Source: Areca catechu (taxonomy: Eukaryota > Streptophyta > Magnoliopsida > Arecales > Arecaceae). From it: a stretch of DNA of 64,000 nt. The position numbers and the translations under genes were made by a program. Below are positions 42,522 through 52,892 of this stretch, piece after piece. The notes beneath the pieces are model-generated. The model did not search any database and had not been told where the DNA came from. It saw nothing but the letters and a program-made list of their open reading frames with translations. The stretch spans positions 62,366,748 to 62,430,747 of the forward strand of contig CM038038.1 of the NCBI GenBank assembly GCA_021397845.1. Direction: 5' to 3'. Position 1 is the stretch's first letter. Each line of letters begins with the position of its first letter.

Positions 42522-44495
42522 TGATGTGGGACGGGATAGTGATCAGTGATGTGCCCTACTTATCTTGATTTATATATATATATATTTTGTATTTTGAGAG
42601 CAATAACTGATATCCTAACAGCAAAACAAATAGGAAGACCGAAAGAAAATAAAGTGACAACAAGTTATCAAAATTTCTTACCCGCATGCAGATCTTATCA
42701 AATAATTGTAAGGGAGGATCACGGTGAATGAGAAACCACCCTAGATTAGGTTACCTACTTTTGAGTTTCAGATCTAGAGGAAGGGAAGGGGTTTAGATTT
42801 ATCAATATGTTTTGAAATTCCCTAGGTTGAAGATCTAGATTGCAACACTCTAGGGTTGACGAACCCAACTCCAGAGCCGACCGATCTGGCATCTGGACTC
42901 CAATCACACCAGTTCCAAAGCAAGCACTCCGATCATCAGAGTTAGATCTCGAAGGGATCTACAAAAAAATATAAGAGTTGATTACTAAGAAAGTGCTAAG
43001 AATGACAAGAACTCAGAAGAATAGAGTTAAAGGAGGGAAGATTGTTGGCGTCAAGGTTGATTGTACTCCTAGGGTCTTCTTTTTCGACTTGCTTCAGGAT
43101 TCTCTTCAAAGGATTGGATGTAGACCTTAAAGAGTCTTCAAATGGAAAATTTGGTGAAAAGAACGAAACTGATAAGTAGATCATCACACCCTTTGAAACT
43201 TGGATGTCGTAACCAAGTTGTTCTAGGCATCTCACCTAGCTAGAACCGATAAATAAAGCATCACACCCTACAAAATCTGGACGTCGCACACAAGTTGTTC
43301 TAGGCATCTCACCTAGCACCTTCAAGCAAACTAGCTATGTAGGAATTGGAGAAAATGCAATAGCACTTTGTCTTTTCATTACTTAAAATATCATGCTTAC
43401 AAAGAAAGGTTTTGAGCTCTATTTATAGCCTCATTACAAGTAGAAAGATAGGTTGAAATTCAAATTTAGAATAAAAGAAGAGGGAATTACAATTTTTGAG
43501 GTTTTGGAATAGGTGCCAATACTTCATAAAGATGGTTATCTTGACTTGATCTTCCACCCTTCAATATGATATTCTCCCTTTTCTTTCCTTGGCCGATTGA
43601 AGTTAAGTTGCTACATTTAAATGGGAGTGGAGCCCACCTAAAACACCTCCAAGAGAGAGAATTCATGAGGAGAGAAAGAGAATTTGTGAAAGGTAGAAAA
43701 GCTTTAGCCAACTTTCTTAAATGCCTTCAAAGCTTGTGCCTCTTAAATGCCTTCAAAGCTTGTGCCTCTTAAATGCCTTCAAAACTTGTGCCTCTTAAAT
43801 GCCTTCAAAGCTTGTGCCTCTTAAATGCCTTCAAAGCTTTCTTCAAGATACTCCGTCCACCTTTAAAGCTCCTTAATTGCTACCTTCAGAAAGCTCCTTC
43901 CATCCTTGTGCCTCTTAAATGCCTTCAAACCTTTCTTCAAGATACTCCGTCCACCTTTAAAGCTCCTTAATTGCTACCTTTAGAAAGCTCCTTCCATCGA
44001 TTTTAACTCTTTGTTTGATGAGAGAATACGTGAAAGGTTTTCTTGGAGGAAAGAATAGAAGGCTTTCTTCAAGATACTCCCTCCACCTTTAAAGCTCCTT
44101 AATTACTACCTTCATAAAGCTCCTTCCACCGATTTTAACTCTTTGTTTGATGAGAGAATACGTGAAAGGTTTTCTTGGAGGAAAGAATAGGCATGGAGCT
44201 TTCTTTCTTCAAGTAGACAACTAAATAAATGTAGATGTGGACCCCTCTTAACTTCCTTCATATGATGTAGACTTAGTCAACTCCATACAAAAAAAACTTA
44301 GGTCCCATTTAAACCCAAAATGGATCCAAAAACTAATTACTAGACCCAAACAATAATTTAGACCCAATTGAGACCCAATTAGACCAATTACAACTTCCTC
44401 ATAATCCCAAATACAATTTTAATGGACTCCATAGACTTCAAATTGAAATTCTAATAGACTCAAATTGCTTCTTTCTGGCTCTGGTGTCCCTACCA
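42522..44495 (-). repeat. Gy5 3' LTR
   Basis: A 1974-bp LTR; in element orientation TGGTAGGGACACCAG to CCCACATCA. It has five tandem copies of a 26-bp unit (TTAAATGCCTTCAAAGCTTG and six more bases) at about 43717-43845, and longer duplicated blocks to 44190, against fewer in the 5' LTR. The TATA on the minus strand is CTATAAATAG near 43420. Confidence 0.92.
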
Positions 44496-46728
44496 ATTCT
44501 TTCCAGGTGGGAGGAACTCGACCCTGTTGAGTAAGGATCAGCTCTGCTCAGGTACCTCTCGAGCAAATCTAGATCGATCTTCTGTAGATCCTCCCGAGTT
44601 ATCCAAGAATCATCAGAGTCGGGATGTCCTTGCCAATGAACCAAGTATTGCTGGCAGTCCTTGTTTCGAGTGATAATCATTTTGTCATCCAGAATTCGTT
44701 CAACCCTGTCTCTCCGATTTGAGGTTTTGGCCAGTGGATAGTCAGGGATAGGCTCACTCTCAAGAATGGGGTCAGGCCCAAATGACTTACTAGGTAGCAG
44801 TATCAACTCCCTATACTCTACAAGATATGATACATTGAAAGTTGGACTTATACCTAAATCTGCTGATAACTCGATCTCATAAGCATTAGATCCAAACTTA
44901 CGAGTTATTTTGAAAGGTCCTGCACTTCGGGCATGTAATTTCTTGATTGTTCTAGAAGGAAATCGCTCAGGTCTGAGCCTGATCATTACTTGGTCCCCTA
45001 CTTTAAATTCTTTAAACCTTTTGTTTGAATCAGCCATTTGTTTATATAAGTCATTGCTCTCTTTAATTTTTTTAATGATTTCATGATGCAAGTTCTTTAT
45101 GTGTTGTGCAAATGACTCAGCAAACTCAGAAATACGTTCATTAATAGGTAAAAGAACCAAATCTAATAGCTTCCTAGGTTTGTATCCATGAACAATTTTG
45201 AACGAACATTTCCCAGTAGATCTATAGACTAAATTATTATAGGCAAACTCGACTCTAGGAAATAATAGATCACAATTAGCAGTACTCCCTCCCACAAGAC
45301 TCCTCAATAGGTTTCCTAGACTTTGATTTACTACCTCAGTTTGACCATCAATCTAGAGGTGGTAGGCAGTAGAATATGTCAATTTGGTTCCTAGTATATG
45401 CCATAAGGTTTTCCAAAAGTAGCTAGTGAACTTAACATCTCAGTCTGACACGATGGTTTTAGGTAGGCCATGTAACCTAACCACTTCATTCATGAATATT
45501 TGGCCACAATAGATGCATCATAAGTTTGGGAACACAGGATAAAATGGGTCATCATAGAAAACCTATCTACTACCACAAAGATATAATCATGTCTCCTAGG
45601 AGTTTTAGGTAATCCTAAGACAAAGTCAATACTTAAGTCTTGCCATAGGCAGTCTGAAACAGGGAGTGGGGTATATAATCCAATATTCCACTTCTGTTGC
45701 TTAGCCACAACACATGTCCTACATTGGGCTACCACTTGGGCAACATTTCTCTTAAGACTAGGCCAAAAAAATTGTTCATCTACAGCAAGGATAGTGTTAT
45801 TGCATCCAAAGTGTCCTACTAATCCTCCAGCATGTATTTCCCAGATAAGAAAGTCCCTAAGTGAAGTTCTCGGGACATACAACCTATTTTTCTTAAATAG
45901 GTAACCATCCCTTAAGGTGTACTAGCTAAGTTCACTGGATGATCCTAACTTAACTACCTCATAGATTTTATCGAAGTCTGGACAGAACTCATATTCTTTC
46001 TTCAATCGCTCAAATCTGACCACTTCAGGACTTACACAGTTCAACAACATGGTTCTCCTACTAAATGCGTCGGCAACCTTATTCTCACTTCCAGCAAGGT
46101 GTTTAAGGACAAAAGTATAAGCTTGTATAAACTCTACCCATTTCCCATGCCATGGATTTAATTTCTTTTGAGAATTCAAGAAACGAAGTGCTTCATGATT
46201 AGAATGGAGAACAAACTCTTGCGACAGCAAGTAATGTCTCCAATACCTAAGTTCTTGGACTATCGCATACAGCTCTTTATCATATGTAGAATATTTCAGT
46301 TTGGCATCATTCAGTTTTCTACTAATAAAAGTAATAGGATGATTTTCCTGACTTAACACTCCTCCTATTCTTACACCTGATGCATCACAGGCGACCTCAA
46401 AGACCTTGGTGAAATCAGGTAATGTCAAAATTGGGGCCTTAGTCATCTTGTCTTTCTTTTCTAGGAAGGCTTTGTTGGCGTCACTAGTCCATTCAAATTC
46501 TCCCCTCCTAATACAGTCAGTAATCAGAGAAACGATCGTGCTAAACCCTCTAATGAACATTCTATAGAAAGTAACTAACCCATAGAAACTATGGACGTCA
46601 TGAACGTTCTTAGGTATGGGCCACTCAACTATAGACTTTACGTTTTCTGGGTCAGTAGTCACTCTTTCTAGTGTCACTACAAAACCTATGAAGATAATCC
46701 TAGTTGACATGAAGCAACATTTCTTTAG
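44438..46728 (-). pseudogene. Gy5 pol, reverse transcriptase end to chromodomain
   Basis: Minus-strand coding remnant downstream of IR1. It runs from the reverse transcriptase end (TNLKKCCFMSTRIIFIGFV), through RNase H (VACDASGVRIGG) and a long open piece 45922-46746, to the integrase zinc region and first catalytic Asp (45490-45882, SIDFVLGLPKTPRRHDY). The second acidic motif reads SD-stop-DVKF near 45445 and the third (DGQTEVVN) survives near 45345. From 45307 to 44438 a 289-codon ORF covers the integrase C terminus (FPSRTIKKLHARSAGPFKI), the chromodomain (YLVHWQGHPDSDDSWI) and the basic tail, which ends inside the LTR. Pol is not functional because of stops and the insertion. Confidence 0.92.
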
Positions 46729-46733
46729 GTTAG

Positions 46734-47044
46734 TGATGCGAGACAACTAAGGGGTAGGAGCTAGGATCGATGGTGAGCCTAGAAGTCACCTATATTAGGG
46801 TATTCTAATTTTTTTTGGATTTTCTAATTTGATTAAGAAGGAATAATGGGATGGAAGATAGGAGTTTGAATCTCATGGACTTTGGGACTCACCCTAACGA
46901 AGAGACCTCTCACCTCTTAGGCATTACACCCTCCTCGATACTTGGAGGTGCTAGGATCGATCTCAAAGGCCACGAGGGGATAGAGAAGATGGAATGGGAA
47001 GGGAGATAACTAGGCATGACCTCACATCATGTCCTGGGTTTGGC
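46734..47044 (+). repeat. IR1 left inverted terminal repeat
   Basis: TGATGCGAGACAAC to CCTGGGTTTGGC. Roughly nine in ten positions match the reverse complement of 49218-49531 by eye. Includes CCTCACATCA near 47030, an LTR-like end ahead of the primer-binding-like site. Confidence 0.88.
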
Positions 47045-47053
47045 TATCAGAGC
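47041..47053 (+). other. IR1 primer-binding-like site
   Basis: TGGCTATCAGAGC: the tRNA-iMet complement with one extra C. The following CATGG matches the sequence after the Gy3 primer binding site. Confidence 0.7.
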
Positions 47054-48154
47054 ATGGTAGGTTAGGGTTAAGTTCTTTAAGTACTTAGATTGAGTGCTTC
47101 ACCAAGCAGTCCGGTCTTAGGAGAAAATAAGGTTTCAAGACCCTCTCTTCCCATTCCACGGGGATCTCCTAAGGCATGTAGGGGTGCCATTGTGATTGAC
47201 CCATGAAAAAAAAAATAAAGACCATGTTAGGTCACATTTTCGAATTTCTGCACTTAGAACTTTCAGTTTTCTGTTTGCTATATTTCTGAGTAAGCTGATT
47301 ATAGTTTGCATAAAACTATAAAAAAAAGTAGTTAATTTTTCATTGAAGTAATTTTTTTCTAATTCATATTAATTTAGATATCAGAATGTAAAGTTTTATC
47401 CTTGGAAAAGAATCACAGAAAAAATGAAAATTCCTGCACTCCATCACTGTTGCTAAAATTCCTGTATGTTCTCTTCTGTTCCTTTTAGCATTGTTTGAGT
47501 TCCATGAATTGTCCAGCAAAGCACATATTTTATGTTTTTATTTCCTTTTATATGCTACACCCTCTATAAGCTAGGAGTGTTTTATAATTTTTTCAGAATT
47601 TTTTGAGATTAATTCATAGCACTTCTTTGCCCCACTTCAGAACTACAACACACTAAATTTCTGCACCTGAAATTAGGGTTCATATGCATGCTTGCATTCA
47701 TCTAATGATAAATCATTTTAAGGGCATCATTATGACATGGGGGCAGGATCTCATCACCTATCCTTAGCCCAAAAAAACCAGCACCCTGCATATCGGACCC
47801 AACCATTAATTAAAACTGAGTAGATACTTAATTTGCTCTAGTGAGCAAGGGACACCCACAAGTTCGGGTCGAGCCAAGTGTCAAGCCAATTTAGACAACT
47901 TGTTTGTGTGTGCTTGTGTATCTAGTGTCTAAACAAGTGGTTCAGGGATAAGAGCCTGAAGGATGGTGGGTTGGTCCGCTTACCCGACCAATTTCAAATT
48001 GGTATCTAAGGCAAGCAGAGAGAGACCTCCACCAACCTTACACTTACCTGGCTAGGTGCCAAGTTACTACAACCAAGATTGTCATGTTGACCTAACATTT
48101 GGTTTGAACTCTAGGTCTAGCAAACCCCTAGCCCAAGTTTGAGTCTGTGTGTGC
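47054..48154 (+). other. IR1 leader
   Basis: No ORF. Carries CCCATTCCACGGG with GGCATGTAGGGGTGCC (about 47150-47190), GCTCTAG-TGAG-CAAGGG near 47835 and CCAAT/ATTGG at 47988-48002, matching the gypsy leader blocks. Confidence 0.65.
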
Positions 48155-49216
48155 ATGGCAACTAGATCAAGAGCACCTTACCAACAAGCCCAAGCTCAGT
48201 CGAGTGCAACCATGGACCAAAATTTTGAGACCTTGATGAAAACCCTGAATGATCAAATGGCCCGATAGAAGCAAAACCTAACTAACCAATTGGCCCAGAC
48301 CAACCAAAACATGACTGATCAGATGGCCCAAGTAGAGGCCCGGGCAGAAGCCACCAAAGCTCATGCTAAACTCAACTCCTCTAGGCCCAATTCCCTTGAT
48401 CCTAGAGCCTATGATCATGATCTTGCCCCTGAGTCTAGCCCAAAGATCCCATACACATACTTGGTTGACTCCGAGGAGAGACCCATTAGGAGCACCCAAC
48501 CTTATGCACCCATTTTTGATGGAATACAAGAGGTGTATATCGATTGGGAGGAAAGCATGGATCACTATTTCAAGTACACTAGGATGTCGGAGTTAGAGAA
48601 ATTTAGATTGGCCACATGTATGTTAACCCGATATGCTAAGTGGCATTGGACAGCTATTGAGGACGAATGTTATCAAAGAGGAGATAGAATACATAGCTGG
48701 AGAACCATGATAAGTAGGCTAAGAAAAAAGTACCTAGATAGATTTTACGAGCAAAGACTTTTAGATCAATGGTACAAACTGAGACAGGATGATAGACCAG
48801 TGTCTGAGTATATTGAGGAATTCAAGGGATTTGTCAGGAGATGTAACACAACCGAATCTAAGACTATGACAATATTTAGATTTCGAGGAGGCCTATGTAT
48901 GGACATCTAGGGGGAATTACTTCAATGGAAAATTCATACTCTAGAGGAAGCTTATCGGATTGCTAGAGAATTCGAGTCTTATCAAAGAGAACTCATAAGC
49001 TGTTAACCTAAGCCCAGCATGATTAGCACTTCTAGGCCAATTCTTAGACAGATTCCTTCAAACCAGCCTACTAATCCTATCCCATTAGTTTGCAAGGGAA
49101 AGACCCCTGAACCCATTAATGAGCCTGAGGAAGAAGTTTATGAGGCTGAATTGAAAAATAAAATTTTTGTTTTAGAAAAGAGTGATTCTTCTTCACTCTG
49201 TGAGGAGATGGTGCGA
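48155..49216 (+). pseudogene. IR1 Gag, one frame with stops, no zinc knuckle
   Basis: Starts MATRSRAPYQQAQAQ at 48155, then MDQNFETLMKTLNDQMA with TAG at 48266. The open part 48290-48910 has a Gln/Met-rich helical start and the capsid domain (PIFDGIQEVYIDWEESMDHY, KYLDRFYEQRLLDQWYKL, FRFRGGLCMDI), ending at TAG. The same frame continues (TLEEAYRIAREFESYQREL) past another stop to IPLVCKGKTPEPINEPEEEVYEAEL. No frameshift, only nonsense codons. Zinc knuckles are absent at the expected place. The frame runs straight into the right inverted repeat at 49218. Protease and pol are missing. Confidence 0.85.
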
Positions 49217-49217
49217 G

Positions 49218-49531
49218 GCCCAACCCAGGAAATGATGTGAGGTCATGCCCAGTTATCTCCCTTTCCATTCAATCTTCTCTATCCCCTCGTGGCCTTTGAG
49301 ATCCATCCTAGTGCCTCCAACTATTGAGGAGGGTGTATAATGCCTTAGAGGTGAGAGGTCTCTTCGTTAGGGTGAGTTCCAAAGTCCATGAGATCTAGAC
49401 TCCTATCTTCCATCCCACTATTCCTTCGCCATCAAATTAGAAAATCCAAAAAAAAAATAGAATAACCTAATCTAGGTGACTTCTAGGCTTACCATTGATC
49501 CTAGCTCCTACCCCTTAGTTGTCCCGCATCA
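49218..49531 (-). repeat. IR1 right inverted terminal repeat
   Basis: Reverse complement of the left end, outer end TTGTCCCGCATCA. The inversion includes about 15 bases (CCTGGGTT) beyond the LTR-like CACATCA end, up to the primer-binding-like site, which is not expected of a normal 3' LTR. Confidence 0.88.
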
Positions 49532-49536
49532 GTTAG

Positions 49537-50734
49537 CACACAAGACTTCTTTCTTAAGGGTATGACAAACCTGACGGAGATGGTCTAACTGATTTTCCCT
49601 AGTCTTACTATATATGAGGATATCATCAAAATAGACGACCACGAATTTTCTAATAAAGGGCCTTAGCACCTGAGTCATAATCCTCATAAACATACGTGGG
49701 GTGTTTGATAATCCGAAGGGCATTACTAACCATTCATACAAGCTATCTTTAGTTTTGGAAGCTATCTTCTACTCGTCCTCGAATCTAATTCTCACATGAT
49801 GGTAACCACTTTTTAGATCTATCTTAGAAAAGATGGTAGATCCAATCAACATATCTAGCATGTCATCGAGTCGGGGTATAGGAAATTGATATTTTATAGT
49901 AATCCTATTGATGGCTCGACTATCCATGCACATTCTCCAACTGCCATCCTTCTTAGGAGTCAAAAGTGCTGGGATAGTACAAGGACTCAAACTTTCCCTA
50001 ATGAATTCCTTTTTAATCAGATCCCTTACTTGTCTTTGTAGCTCCTGGTGTTCTGTAGGATTCATCTTATAGTGGGGAAGGTTTGGTAAGGTAGCTCCCG
50101 GTACCAAATCAATTGCATGCTGAATATCTCTTAATGAAGGTAACTGATCTAGTAAATCATCAAGGAAAACATCCTTGAATTCTTCTAATAAGTCTAGGAC
50201 CTCCTTAGGATGTTCTAATTTGGGTTGATCCTGAGCTTCCTTGGTAACCAAAACCCAAATTGGTGACCCTCCAACTATTTCTCGTTCTAGCTCCTTTGCA
50301 GAGATCAAGTTCAGATTAGGCTCTTTTTCCTTTAAGTGACTTGACCCTCTCTTAACATGGTCCTTGGGTGGAATCGCATTAATCACTATCTTTTTTCCTA
50401 GATGGTGAAAATCACACGAGTTTGATCGTCCAAACACGGTAGCATTGTGATCAAACAATCAAGGTCTACCTAAGATGATAATACTGACTCCCATTGGGAG
50501 GACATCGCACCAAACTTCTTCTTGGTAGGATTGTATCTGAATTGTAACCTTACATCGAAACTTTATGGGAATGCTAGTTGCATCGATCCAGGATACCTTA
50601 TAGGGGTTCGGATGAAAGATAGTTGGTAATTTAAAGCTTTTAATAGCATTAGTAGAAATTGCGTTGACACAACTCCAACTATCAATAATGACTTTACATA
50701 CCTTATCCCCTATTCTAATGAAGGTCTGTAGCAT
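49537..50734 (-). pseudogene. Gy5 protease and reverse transcriptase, first part
   Basis: Minus-strand ORFs 50459-50734 (protease, with VIIDSWSCVNAIS: the catalytic DSG reads DSW), 49769-50458 (linker and reverse transcriptase start: LSPCTIPALLTPKKDGSWRM, SKIDLKSGYHHVRIR) and 49529-49741 (MPFGLSNTPRMFMRI, YFDDILIYSKT). Breaks between them are a stop and a frameshift near 49755. Cut at 49537 by IR1 just after LCAN; the protein resumes at 46728. With the changed protease motif this copy could not have matured its own polyprotein. Confidence 0.92.
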
Positions 50735-52106
50735 GTTGGTCCTACGGCAATCCTCATTCTTTTTAGCTTGAGTCAGGATACATCTACCACTCCTAGTTGA
50801 TCTATACAGATAATTTCTTCCTCCTCCACGTACTCATCTATTAGTTAAGTTCCAGCCTCATAAACCTCTTCATCACAAGACTCCTTAGTTTCAGGTTCCA
50901 CTAATTCAGGTCCCCCTATGTGTAGGGCTCGTGATGGACATTGAGCGACAAAATGACCAGTCTGGTTACACCTAAAACATAGTGTGGTCTGGTTCCTATT
51001 CTTTTAAACCATAGGTGCTTTCCCTTTATCATTCTTATGAATAGGCTGGGGATTTGGTCTAGATCGATTGGCAGGACCTTGATTCTGATTTGGCCTATTT
51101 CTAGAAGCACTAAACCTAGTCGAGTCAGATTGATAGGTAACGGGTCTCCTCTAAAACCTTTCATAATCCAGAGAAATCTGGTAGGCGTGTTCTAAATCAT
51201 GTACCTCTCTTAGAAACAGTTCCCAACTTATGTCATCATTTAGGCCTACTCTGAACCTAGATAAAGTAACCGATTCAGACTCGGACACACCACACCGCAT
51301 AGCATATTCATCAAAAAGAGTGATGTATTTGAGCACAGTTCGATTTCCTTGGGTCAACCTCTGCCATTGAATTAAAAACCTCTGTTTATAAGACAAAGGT
51401 AGGTATTTGGCTCTTAATCTATATTTCATCTCCTGCCATATATTTATAGGTTGGTTTTCCTTATGTCGCTCTAGTCTCTCCACAATATCCCAATATAGTC
51501 ATGCCAATCGAACTAATCTAAACTTAGCGAAATTGACCTTACGTCTTCCGACATAGGATACCATTCAAAATACTAATTCATGTCACTTTTCCAATCAGAG
51601 TAAATTTTAGGATCTAAGGTACCATCAAATGTGGGTGCATCAAATCTAATACTCCTGAGGACTCGCTCTTCCTGATCATCGATATCATATTATGGCCTCC
51701 TAGGAATAGGGTCAGGGGTAACCCCTCTATGCTAGACTCGATGCCTGGGAATTTGGTCAGGTCTGACCTCTCTATGTTGGGCTCAATACCTAGGGATTGG
51801 TTCAGGGGTAAATTCTCTATGCTGGGCTCGATTCCTAGGAATTGGGTTAGGAGTCAATTTTGGATGCTGGGATCCTATGTCATGCCAAGGGGTAGCTCCA
51901 ACGGGTGTAGGGTCAAGTAGAGACACATGGGATTCCTCCAGCGAACTTATTCTTTCATTCATCAGATCAAACCTCAGATCGACTCTAGTGCTAAGCTGCT
52001 TAAGCTGCTCAGTCATAGATCTCATGAGATTTTCAAGATTTGAATCCATGGATGTACTAGGTTGGTCCTGGAGAACTTGATATGGTGTTCCAATCCTAGT
52101 AGTCAT
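50735..52106 (-). pseudogene. Gy5 Gag, decayed, one zinc knuckle
   Basis: Start MTTRIGTPYQVLQ at 52106 is chosen because it matches the other Gag N termini. The helical part MDSNLENLMRSMTEQLKQL is followed by 15-residue repeats (QHREFTPEPIPRY type, about 51700-51880). Capsid fragments are YFEWYPMSED, YLPLSYKQRFLIQWQRLTQG and the ORF 51151-51483. The zinc knuckle CFRCNQTGHFVAQC is at 50938-50979, one instead of the two in Gy2. Several stops and frame changes. Confidence 0.88.
51700..51880 (-). repeat. 45-bp coding repeats in Gy5 gag
   Basis: Four imperfect tandem units of 45 bases, each encoding a His-Arg-Glu, Pro-x-Pro-Ile-Pro-Arg pattern, in the linker ahead of the capsid domain. Plus-strand landmark is ATGCTGGGCTCGATTCCTAG and its variants. 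Confidence 0.8.
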
Positions 52107-52876
52107 GCAAACAACTTGATGCATTCAAACAAGCCTAACCGACTATAGCTAGCTAGACCTAAAGCCAAAAACAAATGTTAGGTCAAAATGACAATCTTGG
52201 TTGTAGTAACTTGGCACCTAGACAGGTAAGTGTAAGGTTGGTGGAGGTCCCTCTTTGCTAGCCTTAGACACCAATTTGAAATTGGCCAGGTAAGCGGAGC
52301 AACCCACCTTCCCTCGAGCTCTTATCCCTGAACCACATGCTTAGACACTAGACACACAAGCACACACAAACAAGTTATCTAAATTGTCTTGACTCTTGGA
52401 TCGATCCGACCTTGTGGGTGTCCCTAGCTCTCTAGAGCAATAACAATTAAGTTTCTACTCGATTTTAATTCAAAGCTTGGGTTCGAATGCAATGTTGATT
52501 ATTTTGGGATAGGGAGAGGTTATCAGCTCCTCCCCCTATCTGACATGTTCGAATTGCCCTTAAAGATGCTTAATGTACGAATAAAGTAGACAAACATGCA
52601 AACTAATGAAAACCTAAACCATAACAAATCAAAATCATGCTTGCCAAAGTTTTGACAGAATCTGCTCTCAGGCCGAAAACAGAAGAGAAAAAAATTCACA
52701 AAATTCAGTAAATCATGAAAAAATGCAGTAAAATACTTCCAAATACGATGCATTCAACAAACAAATTTCAAAATTTTTGGGATTATCTGTAAATAGAAAC
52801 ATTTAAAATATCAAACCATATATGAGTAGATGTAGAACAGAAACTATATGCAATGATGATAACCTAATCTAAGCAT
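52107..52876 (-). other. Gy5 leader
   Basis: No ORF. The minus strand carries the CTCTAG-AGAG-CTAGGGAC block (plus about 52420-52440) and a CCAATTT/AAATTGG block (plus about 52270-52285), as in the other gypsy leaders. Confidence 0.65.
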
Positions 52877-52888
52877 GCTCTGATACCA
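52877..52888 (-). other. Gy5 primer binding site
   Basis: Plus-strand GCTCTGATACCA is the exact reverse complement of TGGTATCAGAGC, four bases from the 5' LTR end. Confidence 0.93.
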
Positions 52889-52892
52889 AATT

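Larger units (their letters stand above)
46734..49531 (+). mobile_element. IR1, gypsy-like leader and gag between inverted terminal repeats
   Basis: A 2.8-kb insertion in Gy5 reverse transcriptase with a perfect 5-bp target duplication GTTAG (46729-46733 and 49532-49536). The two 0.31-kb ends are inverted, not direct, repeats, both with outer end TGATGCGRGACAA, the same as the U5 end of the Gy5 5' LTR. Inside are a primer-binding-like site, a gypsy leader and a plus-strand gag. Could be an aberrant retroelement cDNA or a terminal-inverted-repeat element that captured gypsy sequence; the 5-bp duplication favours the first. Confidence 0.8.

Noticed and set aside
42561..42590. TATATATA tract as a promoter
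   Set aside because: A simple AT repeat near the U5 end of the Gy5 3' LTR; it is on the wrong side of the LTR for a promoter and varies in length in the 5' copy.
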